Below, piece after piece: positions 1 through 12,605 of a stretch of DNA of 64,000 bases. A program made the translations under genes and the position numbers. Below the pieces are notes generated by a model. The model did no database searches. It had not been told where the DNA came from and saw nothing but the letters and a program-made list of their open reading frames with translations. Position 1 is the stretch's first letter. The number at the start of each line of letters is the position of its first letter. The stretch comes from Piliocolobus tephrosceles. Lineage: Eukaryota; Chordata; Mammalia; Primates; Cercopithecidae. The stretch is from NCBI RefSeq assembly GCF_002776525.5, contig NC_045443.1:40616035-40680034 (forward strand). The letters are read 5' to 3'.

Positions 1-874
1 TCTTTGAGCTCCACCTTTCCCCTGAATTTTCCAAAATCCCTGGGCTTTATCCAGTAGAAGAGAGGTTCATTCTGCCTTCTGCACTCAAGCAGAAAGGGAG
101 CTGGTTCCGCAATTGCTTCTTTCTGCTACATGGTGTTGCTGGTCCTATAGCCTGACAGATAGTGAATGTCCAGCGGTGACACACACCCCTGCTTAGGCTG
201 TGCTGAAATTGCCTGATACTTGCTTCCCAAGGTCTCATAGGACTGTTTCCATTCTCTACCACATTAAGTACTTAAAGACACAGAATCACTGTCTTTCTTC
301 CCTCCCTAAAGATCTGGGAGTGTTTTGCTTTTAAATCCCCCAGATCCAGAAGTCCTGGTTACATCCTTTTCCCTCTGATAATAGGGCTTCTCAAACATTT
401 TCCTAAGGAGCAATACCCTCAGTGTCTCCTTGGCATTACCCCCTCCCACCCTCCTTTCACACACACTTCTGAAGGACAACATTCAGTGTCTTCAAGGTGA
501 TTCACTGGCCTAAAGAAATTCCCCAGATAATGAAGATAATAACTTACAACTTCTCTATTGAGTCCACGTTGTGTTTGAAGTCAGTGTAGGCACAGTTTGT
601 TTTATATGTAATGCCACACAATCCTCATCCGTGAATACCCAAGCTAAGTAAGTTGTGTGAACTTTTCAGTCACTTCTTGTTGCATGCAGAAAAGAATCCA
701 TGGCTTATAAAACCCAACGTGATTTGGCTTTCTGAATCTTATCTCATACTGTGTAACACTGACATTAGACTTTTTCTTCCTTGAATGTGCCAACCTCACA
801 TTCTGCTAATTGCCTTGAACTTGATGTTCCCACTGAAGACTTTCCCATGGCTGGTTCTAACTTTTCACTTCCCT
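1..874. other. Intergenic, no recognised feature
   Basis: No convincing exon, conserved domain or named repeat was seen here. The short open frames have no homology I recognise and are treated as chance. An old diverged repeat cannot be excluded by eye. Confidence 0.5.
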
Positions 875-1114
875 TTTCTTTTTTTTTTTTAATGTTTAAT
901 TGTTGTCAGTACATACTAGGCATATGTACCTATGTACACATTGGGTACATGAGATGTTTTGATACAGGCATGCAGTGTGTAGCAATTACATCATGCAAAC
1001 TGCGGTATCCATCTCTGCAGGCATTTAACCTTTGTGTTACAAATAATACAATTATACTCTTTTAGTCATTTTAAGTGTGCAATTAAATCATTATTTAACA
1101 ATTTAATGTTATGT

Positions 1115-1218
1115 TTGTCTTTCTGTGCCTGGCTTATTTCACTTAGCATAATTACCTGCAGNNNNNNNNNNTTGTCTTTCTGTGCCTGGCTTATTTCACT
1201 TAGCATAATTACCTGCAG
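1115..1218. repeat. Exact 47-bp duplication flanking a 10-N gap
   Basis: Positions 1115-1161 and 1172-1218 are identical, separated only by ten Ns (1162-1171). This looks like two contig ends that overlap but were not merged, so the real genome probably has one copy. Confidence 0.9.
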
Positions 1219-1682
1219 TTCTATCCATGTTGTTGCAAATGATAGAATGTCATTTTTTTCAATGGCTAAATAGTACTCCATTGTGCACCACATTTTCTTT
1301 ATCGATTTATCTGTTGATGGACACTTAGGTTGCCTCCAAATCTTGGCTATTGTGAACACTGCTGCAACAAACGTGGGAGTGCTCATATCTCTTTGATATA
1401 CGGATTCCCCTTTCTTTTGGATACATACCCAGCAGTGGGATTGATGGATCATATGATAACTCTATTTTTAGTTTTTTGAGGAACCTCCAAACTATTCTCC
1501 ATAGTGTTTGTACTAATTTGCATTCCCACCAACAGTGTATGAGTGTCCTCTTTTCTCCATATCCTCATCAGCATTTGTTATTGCCTGCCTTTTGAATAAA
1601 AGCCATTTTAACTGGGGTGAGATGATATCTCACTGCAGTTTGATTTGCATTTTTCTGAAGATCAGTGATGTTGACCACCTTT

Positions 1683-1690
<8 letters not shown>

Positions 1691-1715
<25 letters not shown>

Positions 1716-2004
1716 TTGAGACGGAGTCTCGCTCTGTCGCTCAGGCTGGAGTGCAGTGGCCGGATCTCAGCTCACGGCAAGCTCCGCCTCCCGGGTTCAC
1801 GCCATTCTCCTGCCTCAGCCTCCTGAGTAGCTGGGACTACAGGTGCCCGTCACCTCACCCAGCTAGTTTTTTGTATTTTCTTTTTTAGTAGAGACGGGGT
1901 TTCACCGTGTTAGCCAGGATGGTCTCAATCTCCTGACCTCGTAATCCGCCCGTCTCAGCCTCCCAAAGTGCTGGGATTACAGGCTTGAGCCACCGTGCCT
2001 GGCC
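1691..2004 (-). mobile_element. AluY (Old World monkey AluYR-like), antisense
   Basis: A T-run is followed by a complete antisense Alu ending in 'ggcc'. It carries 'gccggatctcagctcac', 'ctagttttttgta' and 'ggcttgagccacc', variants I associate with AluYR subfamilies of cercopithecids. The flanks repeat 'tgaccaccttttt', fitting an L1-machinery target-site duplication. It is inserted in the antisense L1. Confidence 0.9.
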
Positions 2005-3051
2005 TGCTGACCACCTTTTTATATGCCTGTTTGACATTTGTGTGTCTTCTTTTGAGAAATGTCTATTCAGATATTTTGCTCATTTTTAAATCAGATTATT
2101 AGATTTTTGCCTGTAAGTTGTTTGAGCTCCTTATATATTCTGTTTGTTAATCCCTTGTCATATGGGTAGTTCACAAATATTTTCTCTCATTCTGTGGGTT
2201 GTCTCTTCACTTTGTTGATTGTTTCCTTTGCTGTGCAGCTTTTTAACTTGGTGTGATCCCATTTATCCATTTTTGCTTTAGTTGCCTATGCTGAAATTTT
2301 TGCCCAGACCAATGTCCTGGAGAGTTTATCCCATGTTTTCTTATAGTAGTTTCATAGTTTGGGGTTTGAGATTTAAGTCTAATCCATTTGATTTTATTTT
2401 TGTATATGGTGAAAGATATGGGTCTAGTTTCATTCTTCTGCATGTAAACATCCAGTTCTTCCAGCACCATTTATTAAAGAGACTGTCTTTTCCCCAGTGT
2501 ATATTCTTGGTACTTTTGTCAAAAATGAGTTCACTGTAGATATGTGGATATGTTTCTGGGTTCTCTATTCTGTTTCATTGGATTATGTATCTATTTTTAT
2601 GCCAGTACTATGCTGTTTTGGTTACTATAGCTCTGTAGTATAATTTGAAGTCAGGTAACATGATTCCTCCAGTTTTGTTCTTTTTGCTTAGGATAGCTTT
2701 GGCTACTCTGGTCTGTTGTGGTTCCATATAAATTTTTGGAATTTTTTTCTGTTTCTGTAAAGAATGTCATTGGTATTTTGATAGGGATTACATTGAATCT
2801 GTGGAGTGCTTTGGGTAGTAGGAATATGTTCACAATATTGATTCTTTCGATCCATGAACATGGAATATTTTTTCCATGTTTTGGGGCCCTCTTCAATTTC
2901 TTTCATCAGTCTTTTATAGTTTTGTAACAGATCTTTCACTTCTTTGGTTAATTTCAAGGTATTTAATTTTATTTGTGGCTATTGTAAATGGCATTACTTT
3001 ATATTTTCTTATCCAGTTGTTCACTACTGGCATATAGAAATGCTACTGAGA

Positions 3052-3249
3052 GGGTTCTGTCTCTCAGCTTTGGGGCACCCCTCCCTCTGTCTCTGTACAG
3101 GGGAGCTGCTTCTTTTTTTCTTCTCCCTTCTTTCTTGCCTATTAAACTCCCTGCTCCTTAAAACTACTCCTCGTGCGTCCATGTGGTTTTTTTCTAATTG
3201 AACTCAAGACAAAGAACCTGGCATTCCTCCACCCATCAGAGCCATATCA
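3052..3249 (+). repeat. 5' partial LTR (R-U5) of the processed ERV
   Basis: 3052-3165 aligns with 9530-9642 (R), including ATTAAA at 3141-3146. U5 follows to about 3249, ending in CA. A 'tttggtgcattgg' segment at about 3250 sits where a primer-binding site would lie, but the tRNA cannot be assigned. U3 is absent. Confidence 0.7.
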
Positions 3250-4324
3250 TTTGGTGCATTGGCTTGGAATCCAAGTACAGCCTTCATCAGAGTAGTGAGC
3301 ATGGGAGCAAGCTTAAAATCTGTTCTATCATTCCGAGGTGCTCTTTGCCTCTATATTTAAATAAATCCAATAAATCAACAGGCATCTGTCAGCCTAGCAC
3401 ATACGCTTAGCGTTGGCTGCCGTACTCAAGTCACGGATGTGAGGCTTGCTGGGGAGAATGTGGAGAACCCCCATTACCGGTGGGTTTTGGGAATGTTGAG
3501 CACGTTTGAAATAGTTTCTTTTCATGGGGAACCTTGCCATTGCATAAGGCTGGGAAAAGTTCAGAAGCAACTGAGAATTTCTGGTTCCTAAGTTCCTTTA
3601 AGGCATCAATTTTGTCTCCTATTAAGACAGAACTTAATTAGTAAGGGATTTTAAGTCCAGATGTTAACCAGAACCATTTTTTAAAGGGTAAATGCTTTAG
3701 CATGGGCTATAATAGCAGGATACAGAGTTCAATCTAGCACACCCTCTCCCTTAAAGGGGCCTTGCCCAATTAGGTGGTTTTTCTTGAAATCGGTCTTTTG
3801 TTTTTTGGAAGGCACAAGGCCACACAACTCTAGAAGGTCAAAGGGAAATAAAAGGCAGAGAACTGATTGCTTGGGGACAGCATGACTAAGGCCCAAACTC
3901 AGTTCCTCTAGTGCCATGGCTTGGAGGGTCACACCTGCAGTCACGGACAGCACATTTAAATGGGTGATGGGAATCCAGGAAAGAAGCAGAGAAGATAGTT
4001 GGAGGGGGATGGACGCCTCCTACTACTTTCTCCTCCATCCTGGATTGCATAGCGAAAGGAAAGAGACTAAAAGGATGCTCTTCTTCTCACTTCTTTTTCT
4101 AGATGGGTAAGAGATCGTCTTCAACATGCATCCCCCTGGAGTGTATTTTGAAGCATTGGGACTCCTTCAACTTTGAAACTTCGAAGAAAAAGTGGCTTAT
4201 TTTCTTTTGTGGCCATATCGGCAGGCCCAGAGAAAATCGCTCCTCAAAATTAAAAAAGGTAACTTTCAGGGAAACCATCTGAGGGTTCCCCTTATTTGGG
4301 GCCCCTTCACATTCTCTTCTCATT

Positions 4325-4600
4325 GCAGAACATTAGGCAAGTAAAGGGAGACTTGGGTCAATTTTCTGACAACCCTGATAGGTATATTGAAGCTTTCCAA
4401 AATTTAACTCAGGTATTTAACCTCTCATGCAGGAATGTTATGCTGCTAAGCCAAACCCTAACTATGGTTAAAACAGGCAGCTCTGCAAGCAGGAGAAAAT
4501 TTTGGACATGAACAATATGCCTCCTGTAGTAGGCCAAAAGGGAAAAGAGAAAATAGTGAAGGCAAAGAAATAGGAGAAACACCATTCCCAATAGGAAGAG
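4325..4600 (+). pseudogene. Degenerate gag capsid-like region
   Basis: One plus-strand frame shows a gammaretroviral capsid-like stretch, roughly the major homology region neighbourhood with a D-R-Y-I-E-A motif, before frameshifts and stops end it. No intact protein can be made. The assignment rests on recognising the motif only. Confidence 0.55.
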
Positions 4601-7044
4601 AGGAAATACCTCTTTAAAAACCCTAATTGGAACTCCTTTTTATGGTGTTTTTCCTTCTTTCATGATTTAAAATGGTTTCTATCTCTTTTATAATGTTCTT
4701 CCAACCTGGGAGAAGTTAATTTTCCAAACCTTAAAAACGCTTGGCTTAGAGTTGAGCTGGGGGGAAGGGAACCCAGAAGTCTGACATGCTGGCAAAAGGA
4801 TAAAAATTTCTTACCATTAGGGCTTTTGGCTTCTCTTTACCTGTGCAAACTAGTAAAAGGGATAAGATTAGAAACCAGGCCCAGGATCCCATGGGCCTGC
4901 TGTTCAAGCTAACCCAGCAAAATGGTCAGTAACAAACTTGGCTACAGGCCTCCATCTTATTTTATGTCCTTGGGAACATAATCTATAACCGTCTGGCAAT
5001 ACTTTGTTTTAGTCTCCGCCATTTTTCAGCAGGAAGTAGCCTCTTCTTATGCTAAATCAGATAAACCAGTTTGACAATCTGGGTGGTGCCAGCTGATCCA
5101 TCAAGGTCAGGGTTTACAAAATATCTTAGGCACTGATTTTGACAGCAGTTTAGAGAGGGTAAAAAATCTTGTAGCCTCCAGCTGCATGGCTTCTGGGTCA
5201 TGGTTTCTAGTCTTGTGCTTAGTTTATTGGTCTGGTCCCCAGGGAAAAAGGAAGTATATCTTGGAAGTGCCTGTTATCATCTTTGTTTTAGACTATAAAC
5301 TGTAAACCAGGCTCCTAGCAAAGTTGGTTCAGCCTATGCCCAGGGATGGGCAAGGACATCTTATGGGTTGGAAACAAAATGGAGTTGTTTAGGTTCAATC
5401 TCTTCCACTGTCACAAATTTGCAATGACAGTTTCAAAAGCTGCCTATCACACCTTTAAAAATACCCTGTACACTTGTGGTTAAGTCATAACTTAATTAAG
5501 CCTCGTTGGTTTCACCTGTGAGGTTATTTTTTGTAAATTTCAAAAGCCAAAAGTCTTAACTGCTTAATGTGGCTAAAGTCAAGTAAGAAGGAACTTAAAA
5601 GGATTTTCTTAAAGAATGCTTAGCTTAATTAAGAGTGAATAATCAAGTTATAGGTATATTTAAAAGGCCTTTATGTTTTTCTCTTCTTGGATCTTGTTTT
5701 TCTGGAAAAAGGCTCTTTTCTTCTCAGTTGACTGAATTATGTTTCTCAATTTTTTGTCTTACCACTCTTAATGCATGCATAAGAGGCCCTAAAGTAACTT
5801 CTGGTAGTATGGGACTCCTGGGGAAAAACAGAGGAGGTACCACAGACCCAGATCCTGATTTCAGAAAAAAACTCTGTTTTCCTCACGAAACCCCAGGAAT
5901 TAAAAGGGGATAGATCCCTCTCAAAATCAAAGGCTCTGTTCTGTTTTGCATTGTGTTATCTGACAGTTTTGAGTTTTGGGGATATCAGAAATTACTTTGC
6001 ATTATGAGAGAGCTTTGGTGTGTAATAACTAGGTAAGGGATGGCTAATGGTAATAAATCAGAGAAGCATGTTCTTGGCCATCTGGAAAATAGGGAAACAT
6101 CCGACCCCTGACTGGGAGATGAGACTCCCATCAGGGATGAGCTGATTACAAACTAAGCCAATTAACTTTGGGTTGCCTTGCAATGAAATCCACGGTAAAA
6201 GCACTATACTGTCCTTTCCCATCATATCTATATGGTCTTTTCATAAATTGAGCATTGAAATAAAAGCATAGCAAAGAGGGCTTTAAGACACTAATCTGCC
6301 CTTTAGTAAAAGGGTTAAAAAAGGTTTATAAAGATTTCACTTCATTGTCAAATTGATTAAAATAAGAAGGAATGATCTATAAAGTTTCATTTAAACAAGT
6401 TGGGGTTAATGTTAGTAAACGAATGTAAGGGTAAAGTTTGGCTTTGAACAGGATTTTCACGTCATAGTAAAGGCTAATGAAAGGTTTTTGCCTTTTGAGT
6501 AATCATTTTGCAAAATAATTTATGGCAATCTGGAAATTGTCCTTCCTGATGCCTGGCTTTTTAGATAGTTCAGAGGGCCCCTGAAACATTCGAAAAAGAA
6601 GTAAACAGAATTATTTGACATGTATAGATGTTTAATCACATGAGATTGCCAAAATGATGTTCAATCTTCTTTAAGTTATATTTCGGCGAATAATACTAAT
6701 ATATGTTCAAATATTGTATGGGATTTCTAAAATTCTAATGTCTAAGTAAATGCTATCAATCATAATTAAGGGTAAAGTTGTTATAAACCATGGAGATAAA
6801 CAAACTTCTTTGTCAGTCATGTTTTTAACTAACTATCCTGGAAATGTTGCCATTCGCAGACAATTGTCTTGCTTTGTACCTTCTCAAAAGATGGTTTATA
6901 ATCAAGCCATATTAAGGACTTTAACAGGTGTTCTCAAATGCAGGTTTTTAATAGCTTTGAAGATTGTAACATTGGAATAGAGAAAGAATGTACAGGACTC
7001 CTAAAGAACTGACATGTTCACAAATATCAAGCAAAACAAGAGTT

Positions 7045-7346
7045 GGCCAGGCACGGTGGCTCACGCCTGTAATCCCAGCACTTTGGGAGGCCGAGGCGGG
7101 CGGATCACGAGGTCAGGAGATCGAGACCATCCTGGTTAACATGGTGAAACCCCGTCTCTACTAAAAACACAGAAAATTAGCCGGGCGCAGTGGCGGGCGC
7201 CTGTAGTCCCAGCTACTCGAGGGTCTGAGGCAGGAGAATGGTGTGAACCTGGGAGGTGGAGCTTGCAGTGAGTTGAGATCATGCCACTGCACTCCAGCCT
7301 GGGTGACAGAGCAAGACTCCATCTCAAAAAAAACAAAAACAAAAAA
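7045..7346 (+). mobile_element. AluY inside the ERV copy
   Basis: Full-length sense Alu beginning 'ggccaggcacgg', with a mixed A/C-rich tail. It is flanked by direct repeats 'acaagagtt' on both sides. It was inserted after the ERV copy. Confidence 0.9.
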
Positions 7347-8639
7347 ACAAGAGTTAACTAAATGGACTCCACTCAAAAAGTTTAAGCAAGCTTTTCAACT
7401 TTTCCTTGGAATATTGCTGGTCCTTGTTTTGTTTTTCAGAGTCAAGAAAACTTATTTTTAACTGTTTATGGCCTTTAATAATTGAGTAAGGTATACTACT
7501 GGGAACAAAATTTGGGGCATGTTCATTTTTCTCCACCTAGTTCCTCTAAAATTTGGAGACTACCTGTAAGTATTCTTAACCTATGGCAATATACTTGTTT
7601 GCAACAGCGCAGTAAGAATCCATTTTTCTTTGTCAACAGGACACAATTGGAAAAACTGGTTATTTTACCAAGGCTTTAACTGAAATGGTGTGTTTCCCTT
7701 TAAGAAATCAAGCTTGACATGCAAAGCCAATAAAAGCCCCTTGGGGAAAGCTGGCCTCATATCTTGCCTACACAGTCCCCACACAGGATTCCTAACCTGT
7801 GGTCAGTAAAGAGTGTCACTTCCTAACAGGTCTGGGAGCTCTGAGTTTACCTTGGGACCTCAAGAGGAGAGGATCACTCAAGTCACAGGTATTAGAGGAT
7901 ACAAACCCATGGCTGGGCTCAACTTTAAAGGTCTTACCTGAGAGTCCTTGTGAAACAGAGTTTCATCAAAGCTAATCCAAAAGGCCTACGTAAAATTAAC
8001 CACTCTTGCTGCACTTTATGCAAATAATCAGGCCAAGTATAAAACTGAAGTCTATTCATAATTAGTTTTTACCAAAAATGGGGACTGGAGAGAAAAAATT
8101 TGCTCCAAAGCTTATCATACATTTGTCATTAAATCCTAGTCATTGTTTTTAAGCTTTTGGCCTGCATTTTAGACCCTGCTTATTCCTGTGAATCAAGTGG
8201 TGATCTCCTGAAGCCTGAAGCTTGGAAGAAACAAAAAGGGATGGGGAATGTAAATATCTGGATCAATATACTAGTTCTGGCAATTATCTTACAAACTCTG
8301 CCAGATAGTGAAAGTGAATAGGGTGCCCATAACCCGAAGATCTCTTTGTTTGGGAAAATAAAACCAAGGAACTTCATACACACCCCCAAAGGAAAATTCT
8401 ATATCTTGGCAAGTAAATTTTTCAATGGAAATTATTTACTACACCACACTTGTGGGAATTGCTATACTCACTCTACTATTTGCAATAGGGTTATACATGG
8501 TAGCACCTTCTAACTAAAATATTGGACAGAGAGTTTCCATTGCTGTCGTATTTTAATTAATTATTAACCTTATAACTGGGATAATAGTTACTAACAAAAA
8601 GGAAGCATAAAAGTTTTACTATCATTAAGTCTGCCAGGA

Positions 8640-8995
8640 CTTTTTGTTGAATTTACTGATGCACTTTTAAATGAAACATGCTGCTTTTGGATTAACACCT
8701 CTAGTAAAGTAAAGGAAAATCTACAAGTACTTAAAAATCAGATCAAAATTATTAACAGGCTCAGGGAAAATGCCAGCTCCAGCTCTGGGTGGCTACAATC
8801 CCTCTTTAATGAATTCCAGTCTTCTTTATGGAATTGGTTAGTCACTTTATTAAGCCCTCTCTTGCTTATATGTCTTGTATTAATATTTGGACCCTGTATA
8901 CTCCATGCTATAACTTGAATTGTTTCTTCTCGCCTAGAAGCAATCAAACTCCAAATGGTGCTGCAAACTGAACCACACATGGACATGTCATTCTT
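8640..8995 (+). pseudogene. Degenerate envelope transmembrane-like region
   Basis: The frames contain a CC-F-W-I-N motif, like the CX6CC-type region of gammaretroviral transmembrane subunits. A W-rich membrane-proximal segment, a hydrophobic anchor-like stretch and a short charged tail follow. Internal stops break it, so it is not coding. Confidence 0.55.
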
Positions 8996-9140
8996 CTGAG
9001 GACCCTTAAATCAACCCCAGGAGGAGCCCTAACTGTTGTTCCCCATTCGAGACCCCTTTTCAGCAGGAAGTAGCCAGAAAGAGTCATTGCCCAAAACCCT
9101 CTAATAGCAGTCAGTGTGGCATCTCCACAGAGAGGAATGT

Positions 9141-9642
9141 TGTAAGAGTTATTACGAAATTATTAAGAAATTATTTTAGGCAGATAGAGAGAAAAAGGGG
9201 TCTTGGGAAGTTTTCATTCTTTAAAGCATCTCCGGAAAAGTTTCTCCAGCTGTTAGAAACTGAGTCCACCCAACATGGAGATTCCCACAGCCTTCTTGCC
9301 CTTGCCCCACATGTTCCTGACAACATGGCTTCCCCCACATATTCTCATGTGTGTAGAACATCATGGCGCCCTCCATTTGCATATTAAAAGGCTAGGGTGA
9401 AAGGGCTAGCTTTTTCACCTGCTATGTGAATGACATGCCTAGTCAAACCAATCCCCTGAGCCCTATGAAAAACAGACACTGCCACCTCCAGCTTCTGCAA
9501 ATATACCTGGCTGGTATCTGTGGCAGGTGGGGTTCTGTCTCTCAGCTTTGGAGCCCCCTTCCCTCTGTCTCTGTACAGGGGAACTTCTTATTTTTTCTTC
9601 CCTCTTCTTTCTTGCCTATTAAACTCCCTGCTCCTTAAAACT
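9141..9642 (+). repeat. 3' LTR (U3-R) of the processed ERV
   Basis: It starts with 'tgtaagag' after a purine-rich stretch. U3 runs to 9529 and R to 9642 with ATTAAA at 9618-9623. U5 is missing because the transcript was polyadenylated at the end of R. The A-rich tail follows directly. Confidence 0.75.
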
Positions 9643-9767
9643 AAAAAAAAGAAAAAGAAAAAAGAAAAGAAAGAAATGCTATGGTACTGATTTTTGTATG
9701 TTGATTTCATATCCTGCAACTTTACTGAATTTGTTTATTCAGTTCTAATAGCTTATTCACGGAGTCC

Positions 9768-9846
9768 TTTTTTTTTTTTTTTTTTCTTTTGATACAGGGT
9801 CTCGCTAGTGTCACCCAGGCTAGAGTACAGTGGCCTGATCTCAGCT
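9768..9846 (-). mobile_element. Truncated antisense Alu fragment
   Basis: A T-run is followed by about 65 bases of antisense Alu (gggtctcgct...cctgatctcagct). It ends abruptly at the junction with L1 5'UTR-like sequence, so it is a breakpoint rather than a simple insertion. Confidence 0.75.
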
Positions 9847-10395
9847 GGTAGGACAGGGTCCTTTCCTTCAAGGTAGCAGGTTCCCTTCTGGCCCAGAGTG
9901 TGTCTAGAAATGTCATCTGGGAGCTAGGGCCTGGAATAGGGGCCTCGTGATTCTGACTAGTGCCCTACCCTGCTGTGGCTGAGCTGGTATCAAAAATGCA
10001 AAACAAAGTCCTCCCCACGTTTCCCTCTCCTCTTCTCAAACAGGAGAATGTCTCTTGCAGCCCTGAGCTTTGCAGACTGGACGTAGGGGAGGAGTAATGC
10101 CAGCACTCCTTTGGCTGCCCCAGCTAGTGTCTCAGTATGTCACATGTAATCGTAGTCCACTGTCTCTGGGCCAAGTGCTCTAGGAATTGCCTAAGAGCTG
10201 CCATCCTTATGGCCTAGAGTGCCTTTCAAGTTTACTTAGAGACTGGGAGCACTTTGGCCCTCAGTGGCAAAGTTTGTGGGAACTCAAATCCAGAGAGATC
10301 TGCGATGTCCCTCTGGCTAGAGCTGGTTTAAATGCTCCATCTGTGGGTAGACATCAACTGAGTTTGGTCTAACAGGACAGCACTGAGTTCAATGC
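9847..10395 (-). repeat. Displaced extra copy of L1 5'UTR sequence within ORF2
   Basis: This block is clearly similar to 14100-14690 of the same L1 (shared 'ctgagctggtat', 'tctagaaatgtcatc' and 'ctgcgatgtccctctggct'-like strings). It lies between two ORF2 segments, where about 1 kb or more of expected ORF2 sequence is missing. Confidence 0.7.
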
Positions 10396-11267
10396 CTTAC
10401 AATTGCTATTTCAAGAAAATTTTCAATTTCCTATTTAATTTCTCCATTGACCCACTGGTAATTCAGGAGCATACTGTTTAATTTCCATGTATTTGTATAG
10501 TTTCCAAAATTCCTCTCATTATTGATTTTTAGTTTTATTCCACTGTAATCAGAGAAGATGTTAGATAATTCAATTTTTTGAATGCTTTAAGACTTGTTTT
10601 GTGACCTAACATATGATCTATCTTTGAGAATGGTTCATGTGCTGAGGAAAAAAATGTTTATTCTGCAGCTGTTGAAGGAAATTTTCTGTAAATATCTGTT
10701 AGGTCCATTTGGTCTATAGTGCATATTGAGTTTGATGTTTCTTTATTGATTTTCTGTCTGGAAGATCTGTCCAATGCTGAAAATGAAGTATTGATGTCTC
10801 CAGCTATTATTATATTCAGGTCTATCTCTCTCTTCAGCTCTAATCATATTTGCTTTATATATCTGGGTGCTCCATTGTTGGGTACATATATATTTACAAT
10901 TATATCCTCTTGCTGAATTGACTGCTTTACCATTATATAGTAGCCTTTTTTGTCAATAGTTTTGGTCTTGAAATCTGTTTTGTCTGATATGAGTATAGCT
11001 ACTCCTTCTCTTATTTGATTTCCATTGGCATGGAATATCTTTTTCTATACTTTTATTTTCAGTCTATGTGTGTCTTTACAGGTGAAGTGTGTTTCTTGTA
11101 GGCAACACATCATTGGGTATTGTTTTCTCGTCCATTCAGCCAGTCTAGGTCTTTTGATTGGAGAGTTTAGTCCATTCACATTCAGTGTTATTATTGATAA
11201 GTAAGGACTTACTCCTGCCTTCTTTGGTTATTTGTTTTCTAGTTGTTTTCTGGTCTTCTCGTTCTCT

Positions 11268-11272
11268 TCTTT

Positions 11273-11348
<76 letters not shown>

Positions 11349-11420
11349 TCCTTTCTTTCCCTCCCTCCCTCCCTCCCTCCCTCCCTCCCTCTCTCTCTCT
11401 TTCTTTCTTTCTGTCTTTCT
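11268..11420. repeat. (TTTC)n / (CCCT)n / (CT)n microsatellite
   Basis: About 20 TTTC units (11268-11350), then about 8 CCCT units and CT repeats. It lies in the antisense L1, where the inter-ORF/ORF1 region normally has a short pyrimidine run. Long Lys/Arg/Glu or Phe/Leu/Ser open frames here are artefacts of the repeat. Confidence 0.95.
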
Positions 11421-12605
11421 TTTCATCCTTTCTCCCTTTCAGTGATGGTGATTTTTCTCTGGTGATGTGACTGAATTTCTTTCTTTTTATTCTTTGTGGG
11501 TTCATTGCATATTTCTTTGTTTAAAGTTACCACAAGCCTTGTAAATACTATCTTATAACACATTATTTTAAACTGGTAACAACTTAATCCTGTTGGCATA
11601 AGCAAAAAACAAGAAAAAGAAAACTACTAAAGGCTCTACTCTGTTTGTCCCCCAACTTTTTAACTAGTGTTGTTTTTATTTATAGCTTACTGTACTACCT
11701 ATGTCTTCAAAAGTTGTTGTAGTTATTATTTTTGATTTGTTCATTGTTTAGTCTACCTGAGATAAAAGTAGTTTATCAGTTACAGTGCTATAATATTCTG
11801 TCTTTTACTGTGTGCTTTTGTATTACCAGTCAGTTTTCTACCTTCAGAGGATTTCTTAATGCTCATTAACATCCTTTTATCTGTCATTGAAGTACTCCCT
11901 TCAGCATTTCTTGTAGGACAGTTCTGGTGTTGATGAAATCCCTCAGCTTTTGTTTGTCTTGGAAAGTCTTTATTTCTCCTTCATGTTTGAAGGATATTTT
12001 TGCCAGATATACTATTCTGGGTTAATCTTTTTTTTCTTTCAGTATTTTAAATGTGTTATGCCAGTCTCTCCTGGCCTATAAAATTTCCACTGAAGAGTGT
12101 GCTGCCAGATACAGTGGAGCTCCATTGTATATTATTTGTTTCTTTTCTCTTGCTGCTTTTAGGATTATTTCTTTATTCTTGACTTTTGGGAGTATCCTCT
12201 GGTTAAATCTGCCTGCTGTTCAATAACCTTCTTGTACTTGGAAATTGACGTCTTTCTCTAGGTTTGGGAAGACCTCTGTTATTATATCTTTGAATAAACT
12301 TTTAGCCCCATCTCTTTCTCTACCCCTTTTTAAAACCAAGTACTCTTAGATTTGCTCTTTTGAGTCTACTTTCCAGATTCTGAAGGCATACTTTATTCTT
12401 TTTTTGTTTTTTTTTTTCTTTTATCTCCTTTGACCGTGTATTTTTAAATATCCTGGCTTCAAACTCATGGATTCTTTCTCCTGCTTGATCAGTTCTGCTA
12501 TTAAAAAGAATCTGATCCATTCTTCAATATGCCAATTACATTTTTATGCTCCAGAATTCTGCTTGATTCTTTTTGATTATTTCAATCTCTGTGTTAAATT
12601 TGTCT

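Larger units (their letters stand above)
3051..9671 (+). mobile_element. Retroprocessed class I endogenous retrovirus (R-U5-internal-U3-R-polyA)
   Basis: The 5' end starts inside the LTR at the R-like 'gggttctgtctctcag' (3052), with no U3 before it. The 3' LTR copy (U3 from 9141) stops at the end of R (9642), 19 bases after an ATTAAA at 9618-9623, and is followed by an A-rich tail at 9643-9671. Flanking 'agaaatgct' repeats (3036-3044 and 9672-9680) are longer than the 4-6 bp made by retroviral integrase. Together these indicate that a genomic-length viral RNA was copied in by L1 enzymes. The interior has a gag capsid-like region (about 4325-4600), degraded intervening sequence, and an envelope transmembrane-like region (about 8640-8990), all broken by stops and frameshifts. 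The family is gammaretrovirus-like class I; I could not name it firmly. Confidence 0.8.

Noticed and set aside
1535..1888. 117-codon frame ending in an S-R-S-V-A-Q-A-G-V-Q-type peptide
   Set aside because: This is the standard translation of an antisense Alu. The many similar frames elsewhere were dropped for the same reason.
11145..11505. Overlapping Lys/Arg/Glu-rich and Phe/Leu/Ser-rich open frames of about 75-95 codons
   Set aside because: They are translations of the TTTC/CCCT microsatellite and have no gene structure.
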